A stretch of 64,000 bases of DNA from positions 12,863,001 to 12,927,000 of the forward strand of contig CM054181.1 in assembly GCA_028829895.1 (NCBI GenBank). Reading direction: 5' to 3'. This document shows, one piece after another, positions 55,901 to 62,039 of the stretch; the stretch's first letter is position 1, and the number at the start of each line of letters is the position of its first letter. The DNA is from Sinotaia quadrata (Eukaryota; Mollusca; Gastropoda; Architaenioglossa; Viviparidae). The notes under the pieces are model-generated. The model saw only the letters and a list, made by a program, of their open reading frames with translations. It was not told the DNA's origin and searched no databases. The position numbers were made by a program, and so were the translations under genes.

Positions 55901-58477
55901 ATGTTTCTGTGTTAATGGGTTGTGCAGTGGTTGTATGTGCACCAATATGGATCACATAAAAATTAGAGTTCCACTTAACAAAAATGGCACACAAAAGAGC
56001 CTTAACTTTGAGGAGAGAGTTGAAGCAAAAAGGTGAAAAGCTGAGTGTGATTAGAATCATCATCAAAATATGAAGACCAAAACAGAAGACCAAAGGACCA
56101 TGAGCAGAGAAAAACCCATACTAAATGCTAGAAATATGATTGCCAACCTCAAAGACCCAAATTGAGTCATGGTGGAAAATTTAAGTAGAGATCCACTATT
56201 CACCAAATAAATTTAAATTCAACCATTTACACATAGGAGGTCAATACTGTAAAAGTCAACAACACTTATGTGGTCATTTAAATATGTCATGTACTTTTTA
56301 TGTACAAATTATTGTCCCACTTCTCATTGAATGAGGACTTATTTAACTAGTATAATGTAAAAAATATAGTTAATTGTTTAATATGAGTTTTCTTGTTTCA
56401 TGTAATGCTAGTTTAAATGTATTATAATTAAAATGTTTTTGATGAGTCCTACATTATGTAGTGCTATTTTAAATGCATTATGTTTAAAATGTTTTCGATG
56501 AGTCATACATGCTTGATGGAGTGTTATTTTAAATCTATTATAAATGAATATGCTTGTAATATCATGCATGCTAGATGTAATATTCCATGGCATCAAGTCA
56601 CTTTGATACTCTTAAAGCAGGTAGAGAGCATTGGCCTTGAAGTCAATTGAGCAAATAAAGTATATTATTTAAAATTCTATTGAGTATTTTATTTAAAATT
56701 CTATTGAGTATTTTATTTAAAATTCTATCTCAGGTTATGAACTCTTTAGCTTTCCAGTCACCATTGTGTGCAAAAGAACAAATTGAGATGATTGGAGCCA
56801 ATATTTTGGAAGAAGAGATATACACTGCACAAGAGATTGACATGAAGCTTCTTCAGATCCACTTGCAGTCATTTTCCTTAGCATTAAGTGACAGTATTAA
56901 TGTTTCCTTGTTCCATAAGGTTAACATTTTTTGTCTTGCATATATGTGCATGCGTACGTGCTTGTGTGTGTGTGTGTGTTTATATAAGTAATTCTTTGAT
57001 CCACTTGCAGTCATTTTCCTTAGCATTAAGAGACAGTATTAATGTTTCCTTGTTCCATAAGGTTAGCATTTTTTGTCTTGCATCTATGTGCATGCGTACA
57101 TGCTTGTGTGTGTGTGTGTTTATATAAGTAATTCTGTTAAATTTTATTAAATGCAATATCATACATAATTATGTATGATAGATTAGAAAAATTTAAACTG
57201 AGAACAAATAATTTAATCACCTCAGTCATTTTGTTTACACTAATGAATAGTGTTAAAATGGAACTTAAAATGAAAATTGCTTTAAATATCAGTAGTTCTC
57301 AGAATTAATGGCCTGGGTGTGGTAATTTTGTTAAAAAAATCATTTAATAGAAGCATAGTTGCAGCAGTTTCTTATTTCATTCTTTGAGGCAGAACTATTT
57401 CAGTTTATGGCTAAATTTAGCCATTTTTTAGAAATGAAACTGATATAATATTGATGATATAAAATTAAAGTATTGTGCATGTTTATTTTTTATGATAGTT
57501 TTAATTTACATTGAACCACTAAAATAATCTAGCTTATGAAATATTATTTTGCTTAGTAATTGCACTGATCATTTATAATAGCCAACTATCTTCTGTTATC
57601 ACTTCTCATGGTTTCATATGCTCATCTTCCAAAGGGCTAGGTGCCTATTTAAACATAAGTTTTAGAGTAGGGTTGGGCTGTCTCCTTACCTGATTGTTTG
57701 TCTACCCCCTCTCATCCCACTGTTGAGACCATTTAATTGTTTCCCAAAAGTTATTCCATTTGATGGGACCTTTTGAGTCATCTGGGATGAAGGAAGGAGA
57801 CCACCCCTTATGAATTCAGGCAGTGACTGTCTTTGCCAAAAAATCAAATTAAGAGGAGAAATGCAGGATGGAAATCAAAGAAAATCATCTAATTGAGTAT
57901 AATGCAGATGTTTCATGTTCATATTTAGGAAAGACCAGATATTTTTCATATATTTATAGGAAAGACAAGACAGCATTAGAGATAAACAAAGATGTTTTGC
58001 ATTTATTTTCAGGAAAGAAAAGACAGCATTAAAGATTAACAGATATTTGGTGTTTAATTTTAGTAAACAAAAAAGCATTTTTAGACATAAACAGAATTTA
58101 GTTTTCATTTCATGAAAAAAAATAAGATAGTGTTAGGGATAAACAGATATTTTATGTGTATTGTTAGGAAATTTAAGGTAGCATTAGAGATTAATAGACA
58201 TTTTATGTTTAATTTTAGTAAAGACAAAGCATTATTAGAAATAAAGAGATATTTATAGTTTATTTTAGGTGAAAAAATAAGGTAGTGTTAGGAATAAACA
58301 GATATTTTATGTTTATTTTTAGGAAAGACAAGGCATTATTACAGATACAGAGCTGGGGATAAAAGAACAACAAAATATCTTTTCACCTTTTGACAATCTT
58401 CACCTTCTTGAAAGTAATGATGGTAATGAATGCTTCTTTCAGAAGAAAAATATACAGAGAGCAGTTTTAATTGAAAG
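37839..58477 (+). CDS. KASH5 / LRMP-like EF-hand and coiled-coil protein, 3' end outside window
   Basis: Exons: 37839-37985, 39565-39692, 40127-40209, 40926-40986, 44186-44344, 45792-45960, 48789-48866, 49959-50003, (53372-53396 inferred), 53495-53553, 54607-54671, 54940-55141, 56734-56919, 58323-58477. Phases agree if the microexon is included, giving about 520 codons with no stop. Residues ~10-90 form an EF-hand-like pair: ILFHTCDSTKKGCVHVSDI, then LTECLDPEE...VDLQTFREGMLKWID. This resembles the KASH5 pattern (F..CDP...G.V.V...YLE; ...LDP...VDL.TF...M..WI). Long heptad-rich exons follow (QIEELRQVY..., ILAENEDLKLSEHKLLEQ). KASH5-type proteins are membrane-anchored dynein adaptors; LRMP/IRAG proteins share the coiled-coil plus tail-anchor plan. 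The anchor would lie beyond the window. Family assignment is by recalled motif pattern; EF loops look degenerate. Confidence 0.65.
38690..38740. repeat. (CA)n-rich microsatellite
   Basis: Interrupted ACACACACATACAACACACAC tract ending CACACACTG. Confidence 0.95.
39266..39442. mobile_element. hAT-like MITE (177 bp) with probable 8-bp target duplication
   Basis: Left end CAGGGTTGTCCAACCCAAGG; right end, as reverse complement, CAGCATGGTCCAAATGCATT. Both start CAG..TGGTCCAA/TTGTCCAA. Flanks ATATATAT and ATGTATGT agree at 6 of 8 bases, as expected for an aged hAT target duplication. The interior is AT-rich and non-coding. It sits in the intron just before the EF-hand motif 2 exon. Confidence 0.7.
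39565..39692 (+). CDS. Exon, EF-hand-like motif 2
   Basis: Acceptor TTGCTTTATTGTAG, donor ATCAG|GTGCCA. Encodes NLEAIKILTECLDPEELDTE then VDLQTFREGMLKWIDKIK, the strongest family signal in this gene. Phase 0 to 2. Confidence 0.85.
40127..40209 (+). CDS. Exon, charged linker
   Basis: Acceptor AAAAAAATAG, donor TGCAG|GTGAGA, phase 2 to 1. Encodes DKDGCHEKHIEPYKTKVQKA and IFSTQNA. The acceptor has an A-rich rather than pyrimidine-rich approach, so the left edge is less certain, though both phases fit. Confidence 0.68.
40335..40640. repeat. ~112-bp tandem repeat containing acceptor-like CAG sites
   Basis: Two full and two partial units of TTTTTCAGGGCTAGTAGAAA ... AGTATTTTGC ... CCCAGGGCTGGCAGAATAC ... 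CACCAGACTGTCAACCCTC. The two central units are nearly identical over 110 bases. Open frames through it (GLAEYKNKHQTVNPLYW) are in a phase that could follow the exon at 40127, but no good donor is present. Confidence 0.9.
40926..40986 (+). CDS. Exon, linker
   Basis: 61 nt between acceptor TTATTTGTTGCAG and donor GAAAG|GTATAT, phase 1 to 2, exactly bridging its neighbours. Encodes NVAFQAESTVVENSYRCFE. The call rests mainly on phase agreement and good splice sites. Confidence 0.68.
42545..42660. repeat. Two-copy tandem duplication (~60 bp)
   Basis: AACATTGTCAAGCCATATTT followed by TAAAACAAG(A/G) occurs twice, with CACTTGTGGC / CACATGTGGC before each. Confidence 0.85.
44090..44160. repeat. Decoy copy of the acceptor edge of the exon at 44186
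   Basis: CATATTTCAGTGATGCATTGG followed by ACATGCCAGATTGAAGAAC parallels the real CATATTTCAG|TGATACAGTGG and GCATGCCAAATTGAAGAAC about 80 bases downstream. The copy keeps the AG but then meets in-frame stops. Confidence 0.88.
44186..44344 (+). CDS. Exon, start of coiled coil
   Basis: Acceptor GTACATATTTCAG, donor CACAA|GTATAT. Encodes DTVDLACQIEELRQVYQQVL followed by HAQLKFHEDAVVVLMQEKNE and LLEKIH, with clear heptad periodicity. Phase 2 in and 2 out. Confidence 0.88.
45160..45550 (-). mobile_element. Interspersed repeat family A, partial copy
   Basis: Matches 13240-13615 in the same orientation: AAGTCCATTCTTTCTTTATC, CAGAAAAACTACTCATC, GGTTTGGATTGCATCAGCA, AGTTCTAGCATATTCT. Only the 5' third of the element is present. 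Confidence 0.75.
45640..45790. repeat. Decoy copies of the acceptor edge of the exon at 45792
   Basis: TCATCTGACTGAAAGATATTACTAATATGCAG-like and ATCACCAGACAGGGTAATAT + TACTGATATGCAC stretches parallel the true GTCACCAG|ACTGCAAGATATTGCTGATATGCAG edge (all split here). Two to three copies. Confidence 0.78.
45792..45960 (+). CDS. Exon, coiled coil
   Basis: Acceptor ATCTGTCACCAG, donor ACAAAG|GTAGTG. Encodes LQDIADMQSEILAENEDLKL then KLLEQKNEQVSKIHQLERDK and a segment ending RDSETK. Strong coiled-coil character with Leu/Ile heptads and many Glu/Lys/Gln. Confidence 0.9.
46255..46880. repeat. Minisatellite, 40-60 bp units, about 12 copies
   Basis: Units contain TTTTATGAGTACTGTCATGT, GTATGTGACTCTTGCAGTACA. 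Each unit contains CTCTTGCAG, a good acceptor-like site. The hAT insertion at 46889 abuts its right end. Confidence 0.92.
46889..48020 (-). pseudogene. Degenerate hAT transposase (ZMYM1-like), minus strand
   Basis: The left end CAGCGGCGTAGCTA at 46889 is typical of hAT termini. Reading the minus strand from about 47940 down to 47069, three pieces belong to one hAT reading frame. 47932-47624 encodes a helical core (with ESMNTVSKLQTDTIDLLSA and GKGKWISKVKKHFDEF). It is interrupted by TGA, then continues in the same frame to about 47369 (INQVVNRSREMQVVVDTFG). A frameshift follows, and 47320-47069 encodes the C-terminal dimerisation block (VATAERSFSKRKLIKSYL, then QDRLSGLAILSIENEHA). The ATAERSFSKLKLIK..LR motif is diagnostic of this hAT group. 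One stop and at least one frameshift mean it is not functional. Confidence 0.85.
48030..48605 (+). pseudogene. Second hAT-like element, internally deleted
   Basis: A plus-strand frame from 48134 starts MAANRKRKVDKEKQQFNDDW, like the N terminus of GTF2IRD2/ZBED-type hAT proteins. Soon after, a different frame gives the hAT C terminus (KAFSQMKLNKSNTCGQLTDD, then LEAILHLSTSNIKPDI), ending TGA at about 48394. Most of the transposase between is missing. The right end reads GGCCCCCGACTCAAAAAGTT then TGTGCACCACTG at 48605; its reverse complement CAGTGGTGCACAAACTTTTT is a hAT-type terminus. It lies head-on to the first hAT remnant. The left boundary is unclear. Confidence 0.7.
48650..48788. repeat. 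Decoy copies of the acceptor edge of the exon at 48789
   Basis: Three ~60-bp units: TAATACTATAGTGGACTAAA + ACTGACACCAA, and AATAATATAGTTATTAAAAT + GATACCATCTTTTG. They mirror TAATACTGTAG|TTACTGAAACTGACAAAAG at the real junction. Confidence 0.82.
48789..48866 (+). CDS. Exon, coiled coil
   Basis: Acceptor ATACTGTAG, donor CAGAAA|GTAAGT, 26 codons, phase 0-0. Encodes LLKLTKEEEASSQLVKELEH followed by TVLTQK. It lies just after the two hAT remnants. Confidence 0.85.
48965..49260 (+). mobile_element. Interspersed repeat family A, 5' fragment
   Basis: AATGTCAATGTGACATAACTG, ATGCTAGAACTTGCTGATGC, CCAATGGGGATAGACCAAAAG and AAAGTTCTATATTGTAATTA match the reverse complement of 45160-45550 and the start of the 60430 copy. 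Confidence 0.75.
49959..50003 (+). CDS. Exon, short coiled-coil segment
   Basis: 15 codons between acceptor GCTTGCTTTGCAG and donor TTTGAA|GTAAGT, encoding TLNELQRILEKNIFE. Both splice sites are strong and the peptide continues the heptad pattern. Confidence 0.82.
50005..50110. repeat. Two-copy tandem duplication (~60 bp)
   Basis: TTAGTTATTGTTATTAATTT then TCTACAACATAGA(T/C)TCATTA occurs twice, near-identical, within 10-100 bases after the donor of the exon at 49959. Confidence 0.9.
50370..51475. repeat. Long degenerate minisatellite, 60-80 bp units
   Basis: Recurring GAGTTTCTTCAGTACACATG, AAATTAGATCAAGAGTGG and TCAGTATACATATAGAG over about 1.1 kb, with perhaps 15 diverged units. Each carries a TTTCTTCAG acceptor-like site. 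Confidence 0.85.
51480..53370. other. Intron, no recognised feature
   Basis: AT-rich intron of the coiled-coil gene. A missing exon of length 1 modulo 3 may lie here or be the microexon at 53372. A modestly GC-richer patch at 51540-51660 lacks matching splice sites. Confidence 0.4.
53372..53396 (+). CDS. Inferred 25-nt microexon
   Basis: The exons at 49959 and 53495 are out of phase with each other (0 then 1), so a piece of length 1 modulo 3 is missing between them. GTTGCTTAG|GGGATTAATAATG...CTCCAG|GTATGG fits this exactly: 25 nt encoding GINNAASP plus one base. The acceptor tract is weak and the peptide is not coiled-coil-like, so another unseen exon in 50004-53494 could be the real answer. 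Confidence 0.3.
53495..53553 (+). CDS. Exon, coiled coil
   Basis: Acceptor TGATATGCTTTAG, donor ATAAG|GTAAGC. Only the frame starting with a 2-nt split codon is open; it reads RSSIERNQRSIDQLSDMNK and ends in phase 0, matching the next exon. Confidence 0.72.
53700..53840. repeat. GC-richer intronic patch, possible SINE-like repeat
   Basis: CATGTGGCCAGCCAGAAACT to CATCTCCCAGCAAAATGTC stands out from flanking AT-rich intron, but I see no tRNA-like box or second copy in the window. Confidence 0.25.
54190..54250. repeat. Two-copy tandem duplication (~31 bp)
   Basis: GTCTTTGTATCATTGCATTT + ATTTCTA(A/G)GATC occurs twice back to back. Confidence 0.9.
54607..54671 (+). CDS. Exon, coiled coil
   Basis: Acceptor GGTAAATTTGCAG, donor TCTAA|GTAAGA. 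Encodes ELHENCQVLHCELALLQDQL then S plus a split Lys codon. Confidence 0.85.
54940..55141 (+). CDS. Exon, Ser/Cys/acidic linker after the coiled coil
   Basis: Acceptor TATAACTGGCAG, donor GAAATG|GTAAGT. Encodes LYSCQQSHSAVLSACSFLCT then CSSQSDGEEDSCESEMVMSH and a helical end IQKEIKEM. Phase 2 to 0. The Ser/acid-rich stretch suggests a disordered, possibly phosphorylated linker (inference). Confidence 0.82.
55785..56180. repeat. Possible Helitron-like or other non-autonomous element
   Basis: Begins near TTATCTATATAATAAAGACC, a start reminiscent of some Helitrons (TCTATATAATAA), and is followed by 350 bases that differ in composition from the intron. No clear 3' hairpin-CTRR end was established. 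Weak call. Confidence 0.25.
56405..56590. repeat. Minisatellite, ~60-bp unit, three copies
   Basis: TATTTTAAATGCATTAT(A/G) + TTTAAAATGTTTT(C/T)GATGAGTC + TACAT repeats three times. Confidence 0.88.
56655..56730. repeat. 24-bp triplet repeat abutting the acceptor of the exon at 56734
   Basis: TATTTAAAATTCTATTGAGTA repeated three times, the last copy merging into TTCTATCTCAG, the real acceptor. Confidence 0.92.
56734..56919 (+). CDS. Exon, helical segment
   Basis: Acceptor TTCTATCTCAG, donor CATAAG|GTTAAC, 62 codons, phase 0-0. Encodes VMNSLAFQSPLCAKEQIEMI, an acidic helix (GANILEEEIYTAQEIDMKLL) and QSFSLALSDSINVSLFHK. Its last 51 nt and donor are duplicated just downstream (57011-57061). Confidence 0.85.
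56856..57135. repeat. 142-bp tandem duplication spanning exon end and donor
   Basis: Unit 1 begins GATCCACTTGCAGTCATT at 56856; unit 2 begins with the same string at 56998. Both run through the exon end, donor, GCATGCGTAC(G/A)TGCTTGTG, a TG run and TATATAAGTAATTCT. Only a handful of differences, so it is young. Confidence 0.97.
57011..57061 (+). CDS. Duplicated exon end: possible alternative 17-codon exon
   Basis: Tandem copy of the 3' end of the previous exon. The copied codons CAC TTG CAG now read as an acceptor (ATCCACTTGCAG|TCATTT) and the donor copy is AAG|GTTAGC. The 51 nt are open in phase 0-0 and encode SFSLALRDSINVSLFHK, with one change (Ser to Arg) from the original. It could be included in series, adding 17 residues without a frameshift. 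Whether it is spliced is unknown. Confidence 0.4.
57600..57850. repeat. GC-richer intronic patch of unknown type
   Basis: Contrasts with the flanking AT-rich intron (CTACCCCCTCTCATCCCAC, GGAAGGAGACCACCCC). No second copy or coding potential recognised. Confidence 0.25.
57915..58320. repeat. Array of decoy acceptor copies before the exon at 58323
   Basis: About seven ~60-bp units of ATTTTAGGAAAGACAAG-like sequence followed by GCATTAGAGATAAACAGATA and TTTTATGTTTA. They match the real edge TTTATTTTTAG|GAAAGACAAGG and CATTATTACAGATACAG. Most units keep a pyrimidine tract and AG. Confidence 0.92.
58323..58477 (+). CDS. Last visible exon
   Basis: Acceptor TGTTTATTTTTAG, donor TTGAAAG|GTAATG, phase 0 to 2. 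Encodes ERQGIITDTELGIKEQQNIF then SPFDNLHLLESNDGNECFF and ending in QRAVLIE. The gene continues past the window because no stop is met and no further exon was recognised before 64000. Confidence 0.82.
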
Positions 58478-60334
58478 GTAATGAAGATTGAAATCTATTT
58501 AATTAAATAAAATGTTTATTTTCTTTCTATAATCATATTCATTTTTGCTTTTCACGATCTTCCCTTGCATCTGTGAAGTTTTGGGTAAGCCAGATGGGTT
58601 TTATTTTGGACTTTTCTTTCACTGTACAGTTTGTTGAGAACAATTAGGACAAGATCATTTCAAACTTGAATGGTTTCATTTGGATCTGTACTCTTAAAGA
58701 CATTATGGTAAGATGTTAATTGATATACATAGAGAGATACCAGGACTGGTTAAGATTAAGTAGGAGTGAAAGTAATCAGTAACTTTTTGCACCCGATTTG
58801 TCCAAAGGTGTATACAAATTAGAAAGTGATCACTTACCCCAATGCTAGATACACATTGCTTTAATTGATAAAATATAATTTGAATAGATGTGATCAATTA
58901 AGGTTTTGGAATTAGCTGTTACCCTAGCTGTGGTGGGAACACACTGCTTTAAGTTATAGGATTCATTTATGATTTTTTGAAACAAGATTGTCTAATAGCA
59001 GATGTTAAAATCCCTCTGTAAAAGGTGTAAAAGCCAAACCTTGTCCATCATTTTACAGACACTAAACTACCATGTTACATTTGCCTTAGCATTAAAATAC
59101 AAAATCCACTCAGCAAACATCACAGATTTATAATTTTTGCCTAGATTTGTTTCAAGCCATTGTGATTCAACATCATTATGAGTTAGATTGTTTCAGGTTT
59201 TAAAATGAGCATACTAGATCTGTTTTGTTAGGTGAAGTTGTTAGTTACTAGCTGTATCATTGTCAGAAATCCAAGAGTTTGTTTGAGTCTCCTAAAAGCA
59301 AAAGATATAAATGGATTATTATTGTTGTCCCTTATTAATGCAGTTTCATCTGTCTTAATTACAAGATTATTGATAGTGAGATGACCTATTCACAACCTTT
59401 CTCACAGACCAGGAGCTATTTACATATAGAGTATCCAATAAGAAGGGTTATTCACTTCAAGTAAAAATCTTAAATTTAGTTACAATATCACAAAAATAGT
59501 TGCTGTAGTTTTGGGTATAAATGATTAAACTAAGATGATTTATTTCTTTTAGAATAAAGTAATTGAATTATGCTTATGTGGTTGTACAGTGATTTTATAA
59601 TTGCTTCAAAACATTTTCATAAGCCTTGTTTGTATGTAACAAAGGTGTTGTTTAACTGTATTAATATATATGATTAAGATAGCCAATGGCTTATAATTCA
59701 CATTACACATTGACCAGTATCAAAAAATAAATATACATGTGCTATTTGTAGTATTAAATTGGCATGAGAAATTTTGAGGTTTTTATGGCGTTAAAACTTG
59801 TGACTACATAAGATTCGCAATATGCCATCTACAAAATAAAATAACTCAAAATTTCATGCTTTTCCATTATTACAATTTTTAAAAATATAGACATTTTTAT
59901 TTGTTGCTAGTACATTTTTGTTATTGGAACAGCATTGATTATGGATATTTATGGCATAACAAAATTAACTTAATAAATACTTTCTTTGATGTTTTGGGTG
60001 AATGCCACAGCCAGGCATAACATATAGTTGTGTTTGCAGTAAATGCAATGGCAAAACATGTACACTGCTTTTCATTCCAGCAATCATCTGGCAAATATGC
60101 CACCCCATTCCATTTGTATTTACCATAAAATCATTTCATCCCATTCATGCATGTTTTAATAATTATTTTTCATGCTCAGCACCAAGTAAATGACAAAAAC
60201 AAGAAGCTCACTTCTTTATTCAAATTTTATTTAAGGCTGCAGCAGGCCTCAATACCTAAATATCCATTCCTCTGGGAATCCTGACAACCCCACAAATACT
60301 AATATATATATATGCAAAGTAAAATGCAGACACA

Positions 60335-60372
<38 letters not shown>

Positions 60373-60425
60373 TGAGTGATATATTATTGCATGCTGTGAC
60401 AGAGTAAATTTGCCCTTCCCTATTT
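58478..60425. other. Intron or 3' flank, nothing recognised
   Basis: AT-rich with a (TG)n run at 60338-60372. No exon continuing the phase-2 end of the previous exon was found. Confidence 0.5.
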
Positions 60426-60429
60426 TAAT

Positions 60430-62035
60430 GTTTAATTGTTATATAAACTGCTAAATTGTCAGAGTGACCCGACATTGGGCGCTCTTTATGATGTTATTTT
60501 GAAAGTTTTTGAGTTGAAGTAAGCCTAAGGCAAGAATATTCTAGATTCACTGACCTAATGGAAACTGAGTGAGCAGTTTCCTATTATCCATTGATAATCA
60601 TTTATGAGAACAAGACTAGCCAATGGGCTGAGTTTAAGGAGTTCACTTGCTGTAGAGAATTCTTCACCCTAATCACTTTTGAAATAGAAATAGAAGAAAA
60701 TCCAGCTTAAATACAGTTCTTAGCTTGAGTGTTGAGTTTAATTTGACTGATTGAGAGAGAATGGACTTTAAAACATTTCATGCATTTACTATGATATGTT
60801 ATACTTGTGTTTATACAAAGATGTACTTTGTGGGGTGATTTTATTACTCAAATGTTTGAACTAAGCTGCACCCATGTGGTGTATTAATATGTGACATTGT
60901 TTGACACAGTGTGTTTATTTTACCGTGTACATGCATGGGACTAATGAATACCATTACAGAAATTATAAGATAGAGTGGAGTTATATTGTGATGAATAGGA
61001 AACTTAGGATTGCTCCTTAACTATATATTGCAGTGATCAAGTGCTATTTTGGTATGAGTTTTACACTGTGAGTGTGAGTTCAACCTTGAGATGTGAGTCT
61101 CAAGTTTCAACTTTCGAGTTTCCAGCTACCCTTCATATGTGCTCACAGGTCAAAACTTGAGTGACTGAGAAAACGCAGGAAACTTGCAGAGTGTGTAAGC
61201 ATAAAGGTCGCTATGCACTAGCGATGTATCAGAGCAAGTATGTTGGGTACATTCTGGACAATTCTAGTACAGTGAAGTTACACGTATCACTGTGATCATG
61301 TTCTACTTGAAGGAAGTGACACGGTGAGGAGGTGTTCAAGAATATAGCAGCACATCAGTTTCTATGCAAGTGGTAGGAACATTTGCTGAATGCAGATATT
61401 TTGACATTGTGACATTGTTGCAAAAGCAGATGAAAGCATGTCAAGCAGTGCTTAATCCAGGTTACACATTTAATTCCAATAACTCCATTTCTATTCTCTG
61501 ATCAGACTAACCTGCAATTTGTATTGACTTTATTGCTGAACTGTAATTATACAATTTTTTCTTATATATATATATGTAGAAAGAGATTGTGTAAACAATT
61601 TGTTATCTGAATTTATGATTTCATGGAATATTGATGTCATCTATTACATTGTAACTTTCTTATATATATTTGATCATTCATTTAATAAATTTATTGTTAA
61701 ATTTATTAACCTTCTTTACACATATTGATATTGTTAATCGTATGTTGGAGAAGAAAGTGGGTGGATGGGGGCTCACTAAATATAGATTAAAGACAGATTT
61801 GTCTTTTCCTTTAGTAAGAAGTTTTCCACTCACGGAAACATTATATGACTGTAAATGTTGTGTTGTGTTGTGGACTAGAGAAAACATTTACAATGCCAAA
61901 ATATATCTGCTAAGTGAGAGACAAGTGATATCTGCTGGAGGATCATTAATAAAATAAATTTAATATTCTCATCACTTGAAATTAGTTATGAAAGATATAT
62001 TAATAATAATTTCATTAACTAAGTGGTGTGCCCAG
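60430..62035 (+). mobile_element. Interspersed repeat family A, near full-length copy (~1.6 kb)
   Basis: Starts around AAATTGTCAGAGTGACCCGA and ends around ATTAACTAAGTGGTGTG. It shares the start with 13615 (reverse strand) and 48965, and the end (GGGGGCTCACTAAATATAG, AGACAGATTTGTCTTTTCC, AGTAAGAAGTTTTCCACTC, CTAAGTGAGAGACAAGTG) with 18300-18630 and 12060-12330. The middle is poorly conserved between copies. No protein motif recognised. Confidence 0.72.
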
Positions 62036-62039
62036 TCAC

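Noticed and set aside
55824..56093. 89-codon minus-strand frame
   Set aside because: Lies in a probable repeat patch, lacks motifs and is antisense within an intron; no evidence beyond openness.
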